Assembly (NCBI RefSeq): GCF_014207375.1
Contig: NZ_JACHEE010000010.1
Coordinates: 93,301-157,300, forward strand
DNA from: Arthrobacter sp. AZCC_0090
GTDB taxonomy: Bacteria; Actinomycetota; Actinomycetes; Actinomycetales; Micrococcaceae
Length of the DNA stretch: 64,000 nt
Direction: 5' to 3'
The notes beneath the pieces are model-generated. The model saw only the letters and a program-made list of their open reading frames with translations, ran no database searches and was not told the DNA's origin. Shown piece after piece: positions 34,504 through 44,135 of the stretch (position 1 is its first letter; each line of letters begins with the position of its first letter). Made by a program: the position numbers and the translations under genes.

Positions 34504-34536
34504 GGGATGCCGGGCACAACTACGGCCCGGCATCCC
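34504..34536 (+). promoter_or_regulatory. Intercistronic hairpin between binding-protein and permease genes
   Basis: GGGATGCCGGGC (34504-34515) and its exact complement (34525-34536) enclose nine bases, with no U-tract. Such hairpins after the binding-protein gene of ABC operons stabilise the upstream message or partly terminate, giving more binding protein than permease. The AAAGGAG of the next gene follows. Confidence 0.65.
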
Positions 34537-34558
34537 ACGCCAAAGGAGTTTAGTAATC

Positions 34559-35599
34559 ATGGCCAATGCCGTCTTAACCGCCACTTCCGATGAGCGGGTC
34601 AGCACACGGAACCCCCTCCAGAAACTGCTGGTCCGGCCGGAAATCGGCGCCCTCGTGGGGGCCGTCGTCCTCTTCGTCTTCTTTTCCGCCATCGCCCCTG
34701 TCTTCCTGCAGCCCAACTCCCTAGCGACCGTCCTCTACGGAAGCTCCACGATCGGCATTATGGCCGTCGGGGTGGCCCTGCTGATGATCGGCGGGGAGTT
34801 CGACCTCTCCACGGGCGTAGCCGTCATCACCTCTGCCCTGTCTGCTTCCATGTTCAGCTGGTACTTCAGCGTCAACATCTGGGTGGGAGTCCTGTTCGCG
34901 CTGTTGATTTCGCTCGGCATCGGGTTCATCAACGGCTGGATACTGGTCAAGACGAAACTTCCCAGCTTCATCGTCACCCTGGCCACCTTCCTCATGCTGG
35001 CTGGCCTCAACCTTGGTCTCACCCGCATGATCGGCGGTGCGGTAGCTACGCCTTCGATCTCGAGCATCGACGGATTCGATGCGGCAAAGGCGATCTTCGC
35101 CTCGAGCGTGAATATCGCCGGGATTGAGGTAAACGTCACCGTTTTCATTTGGATCGGTCTCGTCGCCGTAGCGTCCTGGGTGCTGTTGCGCACCAAGGTG
35201 GGCAACTGGATCTTCGCCGCCGGTGGCGACGCGAACGCTGCCCGTGCGGTGGGTGTGCCGGTGACCAAGACCAAGATCGGCTTGTTCATGGCCGTGGGCT
35301 TCTGCGGGTGGATCCTGGGCATGCACAACCTGTTCGCCTTCAACACCGTTCAGTCCGGTGAAGGCGTGGGCAACGAGTTCCTCTACATCATCGCGGCGGT
35401 CATCGGCGGCTGCCTGCTCACGGGCGGCTACGGTTCGGCGGTGGGCGGTGCGATCGGTGCGTTCATCTTCGGCATGGCCAACAAGGGCATCGTGTACGCG
35501 CAGTGGAACCCTGACTGGTTCAAGTTCTTCCTGGGCCTGATGTTGCTGCTGGCCACCATCGTGAACTTGATCGTCAAGCGTCGAGCCGAAAGCAAGTAA
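34559..35599 (+). CDS. Sugar ABC transporter permease
   Basis: The 346-residue protein has about ten hydrophobic helices and the BPD_transp_2 (RbsC/AraH) pattern: [20 protein letters not shown], then [19 protein letters not shown], and the C-terminal [20 protein letters not shown], then [14 protein letters not shown]. It forms the membrane channel of the importer; as a single permease gene it would act as a homodimer. Confidence 0.92.
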   Translation: MANAVLTATSDERVSTRNPLQKLLVRPEIGALVGAVVLFVFFSAIAPVFLQPNSLATVLYGSSTIGIMAVGVALLMIGGEFDLSTGVAVITSALSASMFSWYFSVNIWVGVLFALLISLGIGFINGWILVKTKLPSFIVTLATFLMLAGLNLGLTRMIGGAVATPSISSIDGFDAAKAIFASSVNIAGIEVNVTVFIWIGLVAVASWVLLRTKVGNWIFAAGGDANAARAVGVPVTKTKIGLFMAVGFCGWILGMHNLFAFNTVQSGEGVGNEFLYIIAAVIGGCLLTGGYGSAVGGAIGAFIFGMANKGIVYAQWNPDWFKFFLGLMLLLATIVNLIVKRRAESK

Positions 35600-35605
35600 A
35601 GAACC

Positions 35606-36532
35606 ATGAATGCACAACAGATTAACCAGCAGACCCTGCTTAAGGATGAAAAGGATCCGCTGACCCACACGCCCGTGCACCTACTGTCCCTGGACAAGAT
35701 TGGTAAGCACTATGGCAATGTCATCGCCTTGCGCGATGTGACCATGGCCGTGGACAACGGCCGGGTCACCTGCGTGCTGGGGGACAACGGTGCGGGCAAG
35801 TCCACGCTCATCAAGATCATCGCCGGCCTCCACCAGCACGATGAAGGCTCGTTCAAGATCATGGGCGAGGAACGCAAACTGGGCAGCCCGCGTGAAGCCC
35901 TGGACGCAGGCATCGCCACCGTGTACCAGGACCTGGCCGTGGTCCCGTTGATGCCGATCTGGCGGAACTTCTTCCTCGGCTCGGAACTGACCACCGGCTG
36001 GGGGCCGTTCAAGTCCATGGATGTCCAGAAGATGAAGGACATCACGCTGAAGGAACTGGCCGAGATGGGCATCGACCTGCGCGATGTGGAACAGCCCATC
36101 GGCCAGCTCTCCGGCGGTGAGCGCCAGTGCGTGGCGATCGCCCGGGCCGTGTATTTCGGGGCGAAGGTGCTGATCCTGGACGAACCGACGGCCGCGCTGG
36201 GTGTGAAGCAGTCCGGCGTCGTGCTCCGCTACATCCTGCAGGCCCGCGACCGCGGGCTGGGGGTCATCTTCATCACGCACAACCCGCACCACGCCTTCCC
36301 CGTGGGTGACCGGTTCCTGCTGCTCAAGCGCGGCAAGTCGATCGGCTACTACGACAAGAAGGACATCACCTTGGACGAACTCACCGCCCAGATGGCCGGC
36401 GGCGCCGAGCTCGCGGAACTCGCCCACGAACTCGAGCAGCTCGGCGGACACACGGAGGCCCTCAAGGAAGTCCAGGCCGAAGTCGCCGGGGTAGCCGACG
36501 CTGCAGCCGAAAGCAACACCAAGCGCCACTAA
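35606..36532 (+). CDS. Sugar ABC transporter ATP-binding protein (single ATPase domain)
   Basis: The 308-residue product has one ATPase domain: Walker [10 protein letters not shown] (59-67), signature LSGGE (168-172), Walker B VLILDEP (188-194). RbsA/MglA-type partners of such permeases usually have two ATPase domains in about 500 residues, so this is the short FrcA-like type, working as a homodimer. The C-terminal 50 residues are Ala/Glu-rich and helical. It energises the import of the polyol. Confidence 0.9.
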   Translation: MNAQQINQQTLLKDEKDPLTHTPVHLLSLDKIGKHYGNVIALRDVTMAVDNGRVTCVLGDNGAGKSTLIKIIAGLHQHDEGSFKIMGEERKLGSPREALDAGIATVYQDLAVVPLMPIWRNFFLGSELTTGWGPFKSMDVQKMKDITLKELAEMGIDLRDVEQPIGQLSGGERQCVAIARAVYFGAKVLILDEPTAALGVKQSGVVLRYILQARDRGLGVIFITHNPHHAFPVGDRFLLLKRGKSIGYYDKKDITLDELTAQMAGGAELAELAHELEQLGGHTEALKEVQAEVAGVADAAAESNTKRH

Positions 36533-36563
36533 GCGCGAACGTACACAACCTGATGGAGCAACC

Positions 36564-37994
36564 ATGGAAATGCTAATAGCTGGAAACTGGCGCGGCGCCG
36601 CCGACGGCAGGACCGAAGAGGTCCGCTCGCCCTTCGACGGCCGGACCATCGACACGGTCCCTGTGGCAACAGTCCAGGACGCCGAGGCCGCCCTTGACCG
36701 GGCCGAGATCGGTGCCCACGTCCAAAGGACCACGCCGGCCCACGTCCGCGTCGACATCCTCCTGCGTGCAGCCGCCCTGGCGGATGAACGCGCCGAGGAC
36801 ATCGCCCAGACGATTAGCGCAGAAACCGGAAAGCCCATCACGGAGGCGCGGGGCGAGGCCAGCCGCTCCGGCAACATCATCCGCCTCGCTGCCTATGAGG
36901 GAAGCCAGCTGTATGGTTCCACGCTTCCCTTGGACGCGAACGCCGGGACAGGCTTGGACAAGATCGGCTTCACGTTGCGGCAGCCGGTGGGCATCGTCGT
37001 CGCCATCACCCCGTTCAACTACCCCGCCCTGCTCGTGTTGCACAAAATTGCACCCGCGCTGGCAGCCGGTAACGCCGTCGTACTTAAACCCGCCCGCGCA
37101 ACGCCGCTGACGGCGCTGAAGCTAGCACAGTGCTTCGTCGACGCCGGCCTGCCGCCTGAAGCTCTGTCCGTGATCACCGGACCCGGCAGCTCCCTTGGCG
37201 ACGTCCTGGTGACGGACCCGCGGGTCCGCAAGGTGTCCTTCACCGGCTCCACTAGCACCGGGACGCACATCAGTTCGATCGCGGGAGTGAAGAAACTGTC
37301 CCTCGAGTTGGGGGCCTCATGCCCGGTGATCATCCTGCCGGACGCGGATCTCGAACTCGCCGCCACCGCGGTGGCTGCCGGCGGCTACGTCAACGCCGGG
37401 CAGGTATGCATTTCCGTTCAGCGGGTCATCGTTGACCGTCGGGTTGAAAAGGACTTCCTGGATGCGTTGGTCCCGAAGGTCGAAGCGATCGCCGTGGGCA
37501 ATCCCAAGGAAGAGGACACCCGGCTTGGTTCGCTGATCTCCGAAGACGAAGCCTCACGCGTCCACGCATCGATCCTCGAGGCCCGCCATTCGGGCGCCCG
37601 GGTCCTCACCGGCGGTGACCGTGACGGCGCAGTGGTGACGCCCGCCGTCGTCGCCGGGGTCGACCCCCGGTCGCCGCTGAGCCGGAACGAACTGTTCGGG
37701 CCCGCCGTCGCCGTCTCCTCCGCCCAGGACATGGAGAGCGCCATCGCCATGGCCAACGACAACGAATACGGCCTGGGCGCCGGCATTTTCACGAACGACG
37801 TCGCCGGAGCGGTCCAGGCCATGCGGCAGATCGACGCCGGCAACATCCACATCAATTGGTCGCCGCTGTGGCGGGCCGACCTCATGCCCTATGGCGGCTT
37901 GAAAGGCAGCGGCATCGGCAAGGAAGGCGTCCGCTCTGCTGTCCAGGAAATGACCGAAGAGAAGACGGTCGTCCTGCACGGGCGCCCCTGGTAA
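36564..37994 (+). CDS. NAD(P)-dependent aldehyde dehydrogenase
   Basis: The 476-residue product is a standard ALDH: ITPFNYPALLVLHKIAPALA, VSFTGSTSTG, catalytic Glu248 in LELGAS and Cys282 in NAGQVCIS. Unlike the MmsA-type gene at the end of the cluster it keeps the general-base Glu, so it is a hydrolytic (acid-forming) dehydrogenase, similar to succinate- or lactaldehyde-type enzymes. It may oxidise a semialdehyde released by the HpcH/HpaI aldolase two genes downstream. Confidence 0.9.
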   Translation: MEMLIAGNWRGAADGRTEEVRSPFDGRTIDTVPVATVQDAEAALDRAEIGAHVQRTTPAHVRVDILLRAAALADERAEDIAQTISAETGKPITEARGEASRSGNIIRLAAYEGSQLYGSTLPLDANAGTGLDKIGFTLRQPVGIVVAITPFNYPALLVLHKIAPALAAGNAVVLKPARATPLTALKLAQCFVDAGLPPEALSVITGPGSSLGDVLVTDPRVRKVSFTGSTSTGTHISSIAGVKKLSLELGASCPVIILPDADLELAATAVAAGGYVNAGQVCISVQRVIVDRRVEKDFLDALVPKVEAIAVGNPKEEDTRLGSLISEDEASRVHASILEARHSGARVLTGGDRDGAVVTPAVVAGVDPRSPLSRNELFGPAVAVSSAQDMESAIAMANDNEYGLGAGIFTNDVAGAVQAMRQIDAGNIHINWSPLWRADLMPYGGLKGSGIGKEGVRSAVQEMTEEKTVVLHGRPW

Positions 37995-38016
37995 CCACGA
38001 CAACGGGAATAAGGCA

Positions 38017-39966
38017 ATGACCACACCATCGCAGACCATCAGGCTCACCACCGCCCAAGCGGTCATCAAGTACCTCTCCGCACAGTATTCGCTGGCCGAC
38101 GGCGTGCGCCGCCGCCTGGTCCCCGCAGCCCTCGGCATCTTCGGCCACGGCAACGTGGCTGGCCTGGGACAGGCATTGGACGAACTGGCCGACGACATGC
38201 CCTTCGTCCAAGGCCGGCACGAACAGTACCTGGCCCACATCTCCACCGCGTATGCCAAGGCAAGCCGTCGCCAGGCAGTCCTCGCCGTCACGGCCTCCAT
38301 CGGCCCGGGCGCGCTCAACCTCGTCACCGCCGCCGGCCTGGCAACAGTGAACAGGATTCCGCTCCTGCTCTTGCCGGGTGACACCTACGCCACCCGGCAC
38401 CAGGGCCCGGTGCTGCAGCAGCTCGAACACCCCACCGAGGCTGATGCCACGGTCAACGACGCGTTCCGTCCTGTTTCGCGGTTCTTCGACAGGATCAACC
38501 GCCCGGAGCAGCTCCTGACCGCACTTCCGCAGGCAATGCGCGTGCTCACGAGCCCCACGGACACGGGCGCCGTGGTCCTTTCGCTACCCCAGGACGTGCA
38601 GTCCCACGCCTACGACTTCCCGGCCGAATTCTTCGAGCCGCGTGATTGGAAGATCCGCCGGCCGCTGCCTGACCTGGAAGAGGTCGACGACGTCGCCCGG
38701 CTCATCCGCTCGGCCGAACGTCCGGTGATTATCGCCGGCGGCGGCATCCACTATTCCGATGCCCACGCCGCGCTTGAGGCACTCGCAGGACAGATCGGCA
38801 TTCCCGTCGTGGAGACCTTCGGCGGCAAGGGCGCCGTGACCAAGGATGAATGGTGGCAAGTGGGCGGCGTCGGCCTGGAGGGCAACTTCGCCTCCAACAC
38901 CCTCGTCAAGCAAGCCGACCTGGTCCTGAGCGTCGGCACCCGCCTCACAGACTTCGCCACCGGCTCGCAGTCGATCTTCGAAAACCCGGACGTCCGTTTC
39001 GCGTCGTTGAACATTGTGGACGCCGATACCCGCAAGCAGGGCGCCACGGGCATCCTGGCGGACGCCCGACTCGGCCTGGAAGCACTCTCCCGCTCCTTGG
39101 AGGGCCACAGCACCAGCGAAAGCTGGCAGGAAACCGTCCACACCGAGAAAGCAAAGTGGGCCCCCATCCGGTCCCAGTGGCTCGACGCCGACACTCCCTT
39201 CCGCCCGGAAGACCACCCCGACGCGCCGGTCACAGGCGCGGTCCTGACCCAACCGCAGCTGATCGGCCTGATGCAGGAGCACGCCCGCTCCGGCGACACG
39301 ATCATTGCGGCGGCGGGAGGACCTCCCGGTGACCTGCAAAAAGTCTGGGACGCCACGGGTAACCGCAACTGCCACCTGGAATTCGGTTTCTCCTGCATGG
39401 GTTACGAAATCGCGGCCGGAATGGGCGTCCGGCTGGCCGAGGGCAATAACGACAATCGGGTGGTCACCTTCATCGGCGACGGCACGTTCCTCATGGCACC
39501 TACCGAAATCCTCACGGCCGCGCAGGAAGGACTCAACGTCACGGTTGTCGTCTCCGAAAACCACGGCTACCAGGTCATCCACCGCCTCCAGATGAACCGC
39601 AGCGGCAAGGAATTCGGCAACGAGTTCCGCTACCGCACCACCGGCGGCAGCGTCGCCGTCGAAGACGCGCCCAAGGCGCGCCTGGATGGCGATTACCTCA
39701 AGGTGGATCTGCGGCAGATCGCCGAAGGCCTGGGCGCCCTCGCCATCCGGGCAACCACCGCGGCAGAGGTCCGGGAAGCGCTGGCCTCCACTCGCGATAC
39801 CGAAGGGCCCGTCGTGATCGTGGTGCCCACCGTCCCGCACGTGGACCTGCCCGGCGGAGACGTCTGGTGGGACGTAGCCCCCGCAGAAGTCTCCGGACAG
39901 GAATGGGTCCGCACCCTCCGCGCCGATTACGAGCAGGCAAAGAGCCGCCAGCGGTGGTTCGGATGA
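38017..39966 (+). CDS. iolD: 3D-(3,5/4)-trihydroxycyclohexane-1,2-dione acylhydrolase (ThDP-dependent)
   Basis: IolD opens the ring of the inosose-derived diketone to 5-deoxy-D-glucuronate. The 649 residues carry the acetolactate-synthase-type fold: N-terminal ThDP-activating Glu69 in VQGRHEQYLAH, LGIFGHGNVAGLGQAL, and the ThDP/Mg motif GDGTFLMAPTEIL...ENHGYQ. The combination FGHGNVAGLGQAL and RHEQ is characteristic of IolD. The gene starts 22 bases after the aldehyde dehydrogenase and overlaps the aldolase start by ATGA. Confidence 0.93.
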   Translation: MTTPSQTIRLTTAQAVIKYLSAQYSLADGVRRRLVPAALGIFGHGNVAGLGQALDELADDMPFVQGRHEQYLAHISTAYAKASRRQAVLAVTASIGPGALNLVTAAGLATVNRIPLLLLPGDTYATRHQGPVLQQLEHPTEADATVNDAFRPVSRFFDRINRPEQLLTALPQAMRVLTSPTDTGAVVLSLPQDVQSHAYDFPAEFFEPRDWKIRRPLPDLEEVDDVARLIRSAERPVIIAGGGIHYSDAHAALEALAGQIGIPVVETFGGKGAVTKDEWWQVGGVGLEGNFASNTLVKQADLVLSVGTRLTDFATGSQSIFENPDVRFASLNIVDADTRKQGATGILADARLGLEALSRSLEGHSTSESWQETVHTEKAKWAPIRSQWLDADTPFRPEDHPDAPVTGAVLTQPQLIGLMQEHARSGDTIIAAAGGPPGDLQKVWDATGNRNCHLEFGFSCMGYEIAAGMGVRLAEGNNDNRVVTFIGDGTFLMAPTEILTAAQEGLNVTVVVSENHGYQVIHRLQMNRSGKEFGNEFRYRTTGGSVAVEDAPKARLDGDYLKVDLRQIAEGLGALAIRATTAAEVREALASTRDTEGPVVIVVPTVPHVDLPGGDVWWDVAPAEVSGQEWVRTLRADYEQAKSRQRWFG

Positions 39967-40766
39967 GCGCGTCATCAGCGAGCGGCGGAAACCACGACGG
40001 CGGACCGCTCGACGGCGGTCAGCTGCGGCGCCGCTTGGCCGCCGGAGAGGTGACCGTGGGAACTTTTGTTGGCATGGCTTCGGCGACTGCGGCGGAAGTG
40101 TGCGCCGCCGCAGGCGCCGACTGGGTGCTGATCGATCTTGAGCATGGTTCCGGGGGTGAAGATGCCGTCCGCGACGGTGTCCTTGCGGCCGGAAGCTACG
40201 GTGTCCCCACCATCGTTCGTGTGGAGAGCGCCGAGCGGATCCGCATCGGGCGTGTCCTGGACCAGGGCGCGGCAGGCATCATGGTGCCCCGACTGAACAC
40301 CGTTGAAGAAGCCAGCCAAACCGTGAAGCACATGCTCTATCCGCCTTACGGCGACCGCGGCGTGGCAACCTACAACCGCTCCTGCCGCTGGGGCATGGAC
40401 AGGGCTCCGTTGAGCGCAGATCAGCAGTCAACCGTGGGAATCATCCAGATCGAGACACTCGACGCCCTGGAGCACGTGGAGGAGATCGCGGCGCAGGACG
40501 GCGTGGATGTCCTCTTCGTCGGACCGATGGACATGTCCTTCGCTCTGGGTGTGCCGATGCAACTGGATAGCAGTGCTTTCCAAGAGGCGTTGCAGCGAGT
40601 GGTCGCGGCCGCGCAACAGCACAACAAAGCGGCGGGAATCCTCGCGGTGGACGGCTTGGCGGCGGCCAAGTATGTCGGTCAAGGGTTCACGTTCGTTGCC
40701 ATCGGCTCCGACTCCACCATCATGGCTGCGGCATTCCGTGACGCCTTTGACACCGCACGCAACTGA
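39963..40766 (+). CDS. HpcH/HpaI-family aldolase
   Basis: The ATG at 39963 overlaps the iolD stop. The 267-residue product has the class-II 2-keto-3-deoxy-acid aldolase residues: DLEHG (His61), Arg86 in IVRVES, IQIET (Glu164), VGPMD (Asp190). Such enzymes cleave 2-keto-3-deoxy or 4-hydroxy-2-keto acids, using a divalent metal, to pyruvate or a similar keto acid plus an aldehyde. It stands where an IolB/IolC/IolJ set would normally be in an iol operon, so it may cleave an unphosphorylated intermediate. Confidence 0.88.
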   Translation: MSASSASGGNHDGGPLDGGQLRRRLAAGEVTVGTFVGMASATAAEVCAAAGADWVLIDLEHGSGGEDAVRDGVLAAGSYGVPTIVRVESAERIRIGRVLDQGAAGIMVPRLNTVEEASQTVKHMLYPPYGDRGVATYNRSCRWGMDRAPLSADQQSTVGIIQIETLDALEHVEEIAAQDGVDVLFVGPMDMSFALGVPMQLDSSAFQEALQRVVAAAQQHNKAAGILAVDGLAAAKYVGQGFTFVAIGSDSTIMAAAFRDAFDTARN

Positions 40767-40795
40767 CAAGAATTTACAACGAGAAAGGCAATAAC

Positions 40796-42007
40796 GTGAG
40801 CCCAGAATCCCGCACAGTCGGTGTAGGCCTCATCAGCGTCGGATGGATGGGAAAGCTCCACTCGCGCGCTTACCAGACGGTCCCCTACGCCTACCCGGAG
40901 CTTGGTTTGGCCACCAAGCTGGTCATCGCGGCGGACACGGCGCCGGATCGGGTGGACTATGCCCGCGACGTCCTTGGCTTCGCGGAAGGCACCACCGACT
41001 ACCACGATGTCCTGAACCACCCGGACGTGGACGTTGTCTCCATCTGCGCACCCAACTTCCTGCATGCCGAAATCGGTATTGCGGCAGCCAAAGCCGGCAA
41101 GCATTTCTGGATCGAAAAGCCTGTTGGACGCGGCTATGAAGAAACCGCAGCCGTGCAGGAAGCCGCTGTGGAGGCCGGCGTCGTGACCTCCATCGGATAT
41201 AACTACCGGCATGCACCCGCGGTAGAGCACGCCAGGAAGCTCATTGCGGATGGCCGCCTCGGCCGCATCACCAACGTGCGCGCCGTGTTCTTCTCGGGGT
41301 ATGCGTCCGAACCCAACGGCGCCTTGTCCTGGCGTTTTGACCGGAAACTTGCCGGCACCGGCGTGTTGGCGGACCTGTTCAGCCACGCAACGGACCTGTG
41401 CCAATATGTAGTTGGGCCCATCGCCGAGGTAACCGCGCTCACAAGCACGGTCTACACGCAGCGCCCCAAGCTGGCGATGGGGTCAGGGACGCACTTCGCG
41501 GTGATCGAAAACGGTGAAATGGGAGAGGTCGAGAATGAGGACTACGCTGCAGCGCTTGTCCGCTTCGGCCCGTCCGCCCGCGGGGCAGGCGCCGTCGGCA
41601 CCATCGAATCCTCGCGCGTTGCCGTTGGGCCGGAATGCGGTTACCAGATCGAGGTCTACGGGACCGAAGGCTCGCTCAAATGGGACTTCGAGCGCATGAA
41701 CGAACTCAAAGTCTGCCTTGGCCGGAACAACGACGAGCAGGGCTACACCACGGTCAACGCCAGCCCCCGCCACGGCGACTACGCACACTTCCAACCGGGC
41801 CCCGGCAACAGCATGGGCTTTGACGACCTCAAGGTCATCGAGGCCAAGAAGTTCCTGGTCGCCGTCACTGGAGGAGCGCAGGAGAACTCCAACATCCACG
41901 ATGCCGCTTCCGCTGCCGCAATTGTCAGCGCTGCTGAAGCATCCTCGCTGTCGGGTCAATGGCAGAAGATCGAGGAAATCCACGGCACCACGGCAGCGCG
42001 GGTGTAA
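40796..42007 (+). CDS. Gfo/Idh/MocA-family oxidoreductase
   Basis: GTG 40796 follows AGAAAGG. The 403-residue product has the N-terminal Rossmann fold (VGLISVGWMGKLHSRAY), the EKP motif in WIEKPVG, YNYRHAPAVEHARKLIADG, and a C-terminal substrate domain with LADLFSHATDLCQYVVG (conserved Asp/His pair). Such proteins oxidise sugars or inositols at a ring carbon, using NAD(P). It is longer than IolG and may act on a different inositol isomer or intermediate. Confidence 0.88.
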   Translation: MSPESRTVGVGLISVGWMGKLHSRAYQTVPYAYPELGLATKLVIAADTAPDRVDYARDVLGFAEGTTDYHDVLNHPDVDVVSICAPNFLHAEIGIAAAKAGKHFWIEKPVGRGYEETAAVQEAAVEAGVVTSIGYNYRHAPAVEHARKLIADGRLGRITNVRAVFFSGYASEPNGALSWRFDRKLAGTGVLADLFSHATDLCQYVVGPIAEVTALTSTVYTQRPKLAMGSGTHFAVIENGEMGEVENEDYAAALVRFGPSARGAGAVGTIESSRVAVGPECGYQIEVYGTEGSLKWDFERMNELKVCLGRNNDEQGYTTVNASPRHGDYAHFQPGPGNSMGFDDLKVIEAKKFLVAVTGGAQENSNIHDAASAAAIVSAAEASSLSGQWQKIEEIHGTTAARV

Positions 42008-42009
42008 CC

Positions 42010-43026
42010 ATGGCACCTCCATCCGCCCGGCGGCCAACGATCATGGACGTGGCAGAACGCGCCGGCGTTTCCAAGTCCTTGGTCTCACTCGTGCTGCGCG
42101 ACTCACCGCGCGTCAGTGACGAACGCCGCCAGCGGGTGCTCAAGGCCGTTGAGGAAATGGGCTTCGAGTTGAACCTCGCAGCACGGTCCCTGGCAACGCG
42201 GGACAGTGGCACCATCGGTGTGCTAGTCAGCGATATGCACAACCCGTGGGCCTTTGACGTCGCCGACGCCGCACGGACCGTACTTGAAGAGGCCGGGCAC
42301 ACCGTCCTCTTCAGCGCGGTCACGGCGGCGGGCAGGGGAGTGGACCAATCCATCCTCCAGGCCTTCCGGGATTTGCGGGTCGCGGGCCTGCTCGTCGTCG
42401 GAACGGTGCCTGACCAGCACCCGTTCAGCCGCGCCGTTTCCGGTGGGGCTGTGGTCTTTGCCGGTGGAGGACCGGACTACATCGACACCGCCGATATCGT
42501 GCGAAGCGACGACGCCCTCGGCATGGCAATGGTTGTTGAGCACTTGATCGCACAGGGACACGAGAACATCGTGCACCTTGGCGGTCTTGGTGGCTCGGTT
42601 GGCCGGGAACGCGTAGACGGGTATTCGGCGGCTATGGAAGAGCACGGGCTGGCCCGTCACATCCACGTGGTCGATGCCGACTTCTTCCAAGAGTCCGGCT
42701 ATGTTGCCGCTCAAAGGGCCCTCAGCTCCCGCTCCAAGCACCAGCGCCCCACAGCGCTGGCTTGCATCAACGACCTCGCCGCTTTTGGTGCCATGACAGC
42801 TGCCGATGAACGCGGCGTCGAAATAGCCGTCACCGGTTACGACAACATCGCGGTGGGTGCCATGCCGCGCCTGGGACTGACCACGGTGGACCCGGATAGC
42901 TCCAGCATTGGCGTCACAGGGGCCAAAACCCTCCTGGAACGCATCCATGGCGAGGGCAGCGGGTTCGTCCACCATTCCGTCACGCCCCACTTGGTCGTGC
43001 GGAAATCCAGCCTCCTGGGCCTCTAA
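42010..43026 (+). CDS. LacI-family transcriptional regulator
   Basis: ATG 42010 starts three bases after the stop of the oxidoreductase. The 338-residue product has the N-terminal LacI HTH (RPTIMDVAERAGVSKSLVSL, then VLR, residues 9-31), the hinge helix with LAARSLAT and a type-I periplasmic-binding-like sensor domain (TIGVLVSDMHNPWAF, GYDNIAVGAMPRLGLTTVD). It probably represses the cluster and is induced by an inositol-derived ligand. The two operators at 33322-33377 are of the type it should bind. Confidence 0.92.
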   Translation: MAPPSARRPTIMDVAERAGVSKSLVSLVLRDSPRVSDERRQRVLKAVEEMGFELNLAARSLATRDSGTIGVLVSDMHNPWAFDVADAARTVLEEAGHTVLFSAVTAAGRGVDQSILQAFRDLRVAGLLVVGTVPDQHPFSRAVSGGAVVFAGGGPDYIDTADIVRSDDALGMAMVVEHLIAQGHENIVHLGGLGGSVGRERVDGYSAAMEEHGLARHIHVVDADFFQESGYVAAQRALSSRSKHQRPTALACINDLAAFGAMTAADERGVEIAVTGYDNIAVGAMPRLGLTTVDPDSSSIGVTGAKTLLERIHGEGSGFVHHSVTPHLVVRKSSLLGL

Positions 43027-43110
43027 AACACCAGGCCTTTAAACCCTCCAGACGTATCAGCGGCGCCATATCTGACGCCGCCCCATACCTCCACATCTTC
43101 AAGGATGACG

Positions 43111-44043
43111 ATGGCTTCCATAACCACACCCCAAATCTTTGTCGCTCTCGGCAGCGTCGAGCCAGACCTCGTGGAACCGCTCCTCTCCGAACACCAGCGG
43201 CTCATCCAGGACCCCAACGACGAGGACCTGGCCAATGCCGATGCCGCGATCGTCAGGGCTGCCTACCGCGTGGACCGGGAACTGTTGGACCGCATGCCCG
43301 CCCTCAAAGTCATTGCCAGGACCGGCGTCGGAACCGACCTCGTGGACGTCGCCGAGGCCAACCGGCGCGGGATCCCGGTGGTCATCACGCCTGGAAGCAA
43401 CACCGCCTCGGTGGCCGAAGGCGTGTTTGCCCACCTGCTGGCACTCGTCAAGAAGCTCTCTCCACTGACCGCGCTGGTCCGCGAGGGACGCTGGGAGCAG
43501 CGTGCCGCCGTCGACGTCGGAGACCTGGAGGGATTCACGCTCGGCATCATCGGCTATGGCCGTATTGGCCGACGGGTGGCGCGTATCGCCGAGGCCTTCG
43601 AGCTGAAGGTCCTGGCCTACGATCCTTTCGCCGAAATCCCCGCGGCGATCCGTTGCGACAGTGTGGAGGAACTCCTTGCGGGCAGCGACTTCATCACCCT
43701 CCACGCGCCCCTGACACCGGAAAACCACAACCTCATCAACGCGGACCGGCTCAAGGCCATGCGACCGGGAGCGATCCTCATCAACTGCAGCCGCGGCGGC
43801 CTCGTCGACCTCGACGCCGTCCACGAGGCACTGCAGTCCGGCCATCTTTCCGGGCTCGGGCTGGACGTGTACGATCCCGAGCCGCCCGCTCACCACCCAT
43901 TGTTCGACCACGAAAACGTCGTCCTGACTCCGCACCTGATGGGATTCACCCGTCAAGGCATGGCCCACACCGTCAGGGATGCCGCCCAAGGCGCGGTTGA
44001 CGTCCTCGCTGGCCGCACGCCCGCCGCGGTGGCAGCGCCATGA
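43111..44043 (+). CDS. D-isomer-specific 2-hydroxyacid dehydrogenase
   Basis: ATG 43111 (AAGGA upstream) is preferred over 43105. The 310-residue product has the NAD motif GYGRIG (148-153) and the catalytic triad Arg228 in NCSRGG, Glu257 in DPEPP and His275 in TPHLMG. It reduces a 2-keto acid or oxidises a D-2-hydroxy acid. In this cluster it could act on hydroxypyruvate or tartronate-type products of the aldolase (inference). Confidence 0.9.
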   Translation: MASITTPQIFVALGSVEPDLVEPLLSEHQRLIQDPNDEDLANADAAIVRAAYRVDRELLDRMPALKVIARTGVGTDLVDVAEANRRGIPVVITPGSNTASVAEGVFAHLLALVKKLSPLTALVREGRWEQRAAVDVGDLEGFTLGIIGYGRIGRRVARIAEAFELKVLAYDPFAEIPAAIRCDSVEELLAGSDFITLHAPLTPENHNLINADRLKAMRPGAILINCSRGGLVDLDAVHEALQSGHLSGLGLDVYDPEPPAHHPLFDHENVVLTPHLMGFTRQGMAHTVRDAAQGAVDVLAGRTPAAVAAP

Positions 44044-44051
44044 CCGCTCTG

Positions 44052-44101
44052 AAGTTGGGCACGTCCCCGTCAAAACGCCAAAACCAACCCAAGCCCAACT
44101 T
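44052..44101. repeat. Inverted repeat upstream of iolG
   Basis: AAGTTGGGC (44052-44060) and GCCCAACTT (44093-44101) are exact complements 32 bases apart. The arms resemble the outer arms of the larger palindromic element at 49429-49494 (CCCAACTG/CAGTTGGG), so this may be a decayed copy. No clear operator or terminator function is seen. Confidence 0.35.
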
Positions 44102-44135
44102 TTCCCGGGCAACCAGCTAGAAAGGACCCCCACAC

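Noticed and set aside
35681-36880. 399-codon minus-strand ORF antisense to the ABC ATPase and aldehyde dehydrogenase
   Set aside because: Exact antisense of two strongly supported genes in GC-rich DNA; Val/Gly/Asp-rich shadow.
38584-39975. 463-codon minus-strand ORF antisense to iolD
   Set aside because: Shadow of a well-supported ThDP enzyme; no motif of its own.
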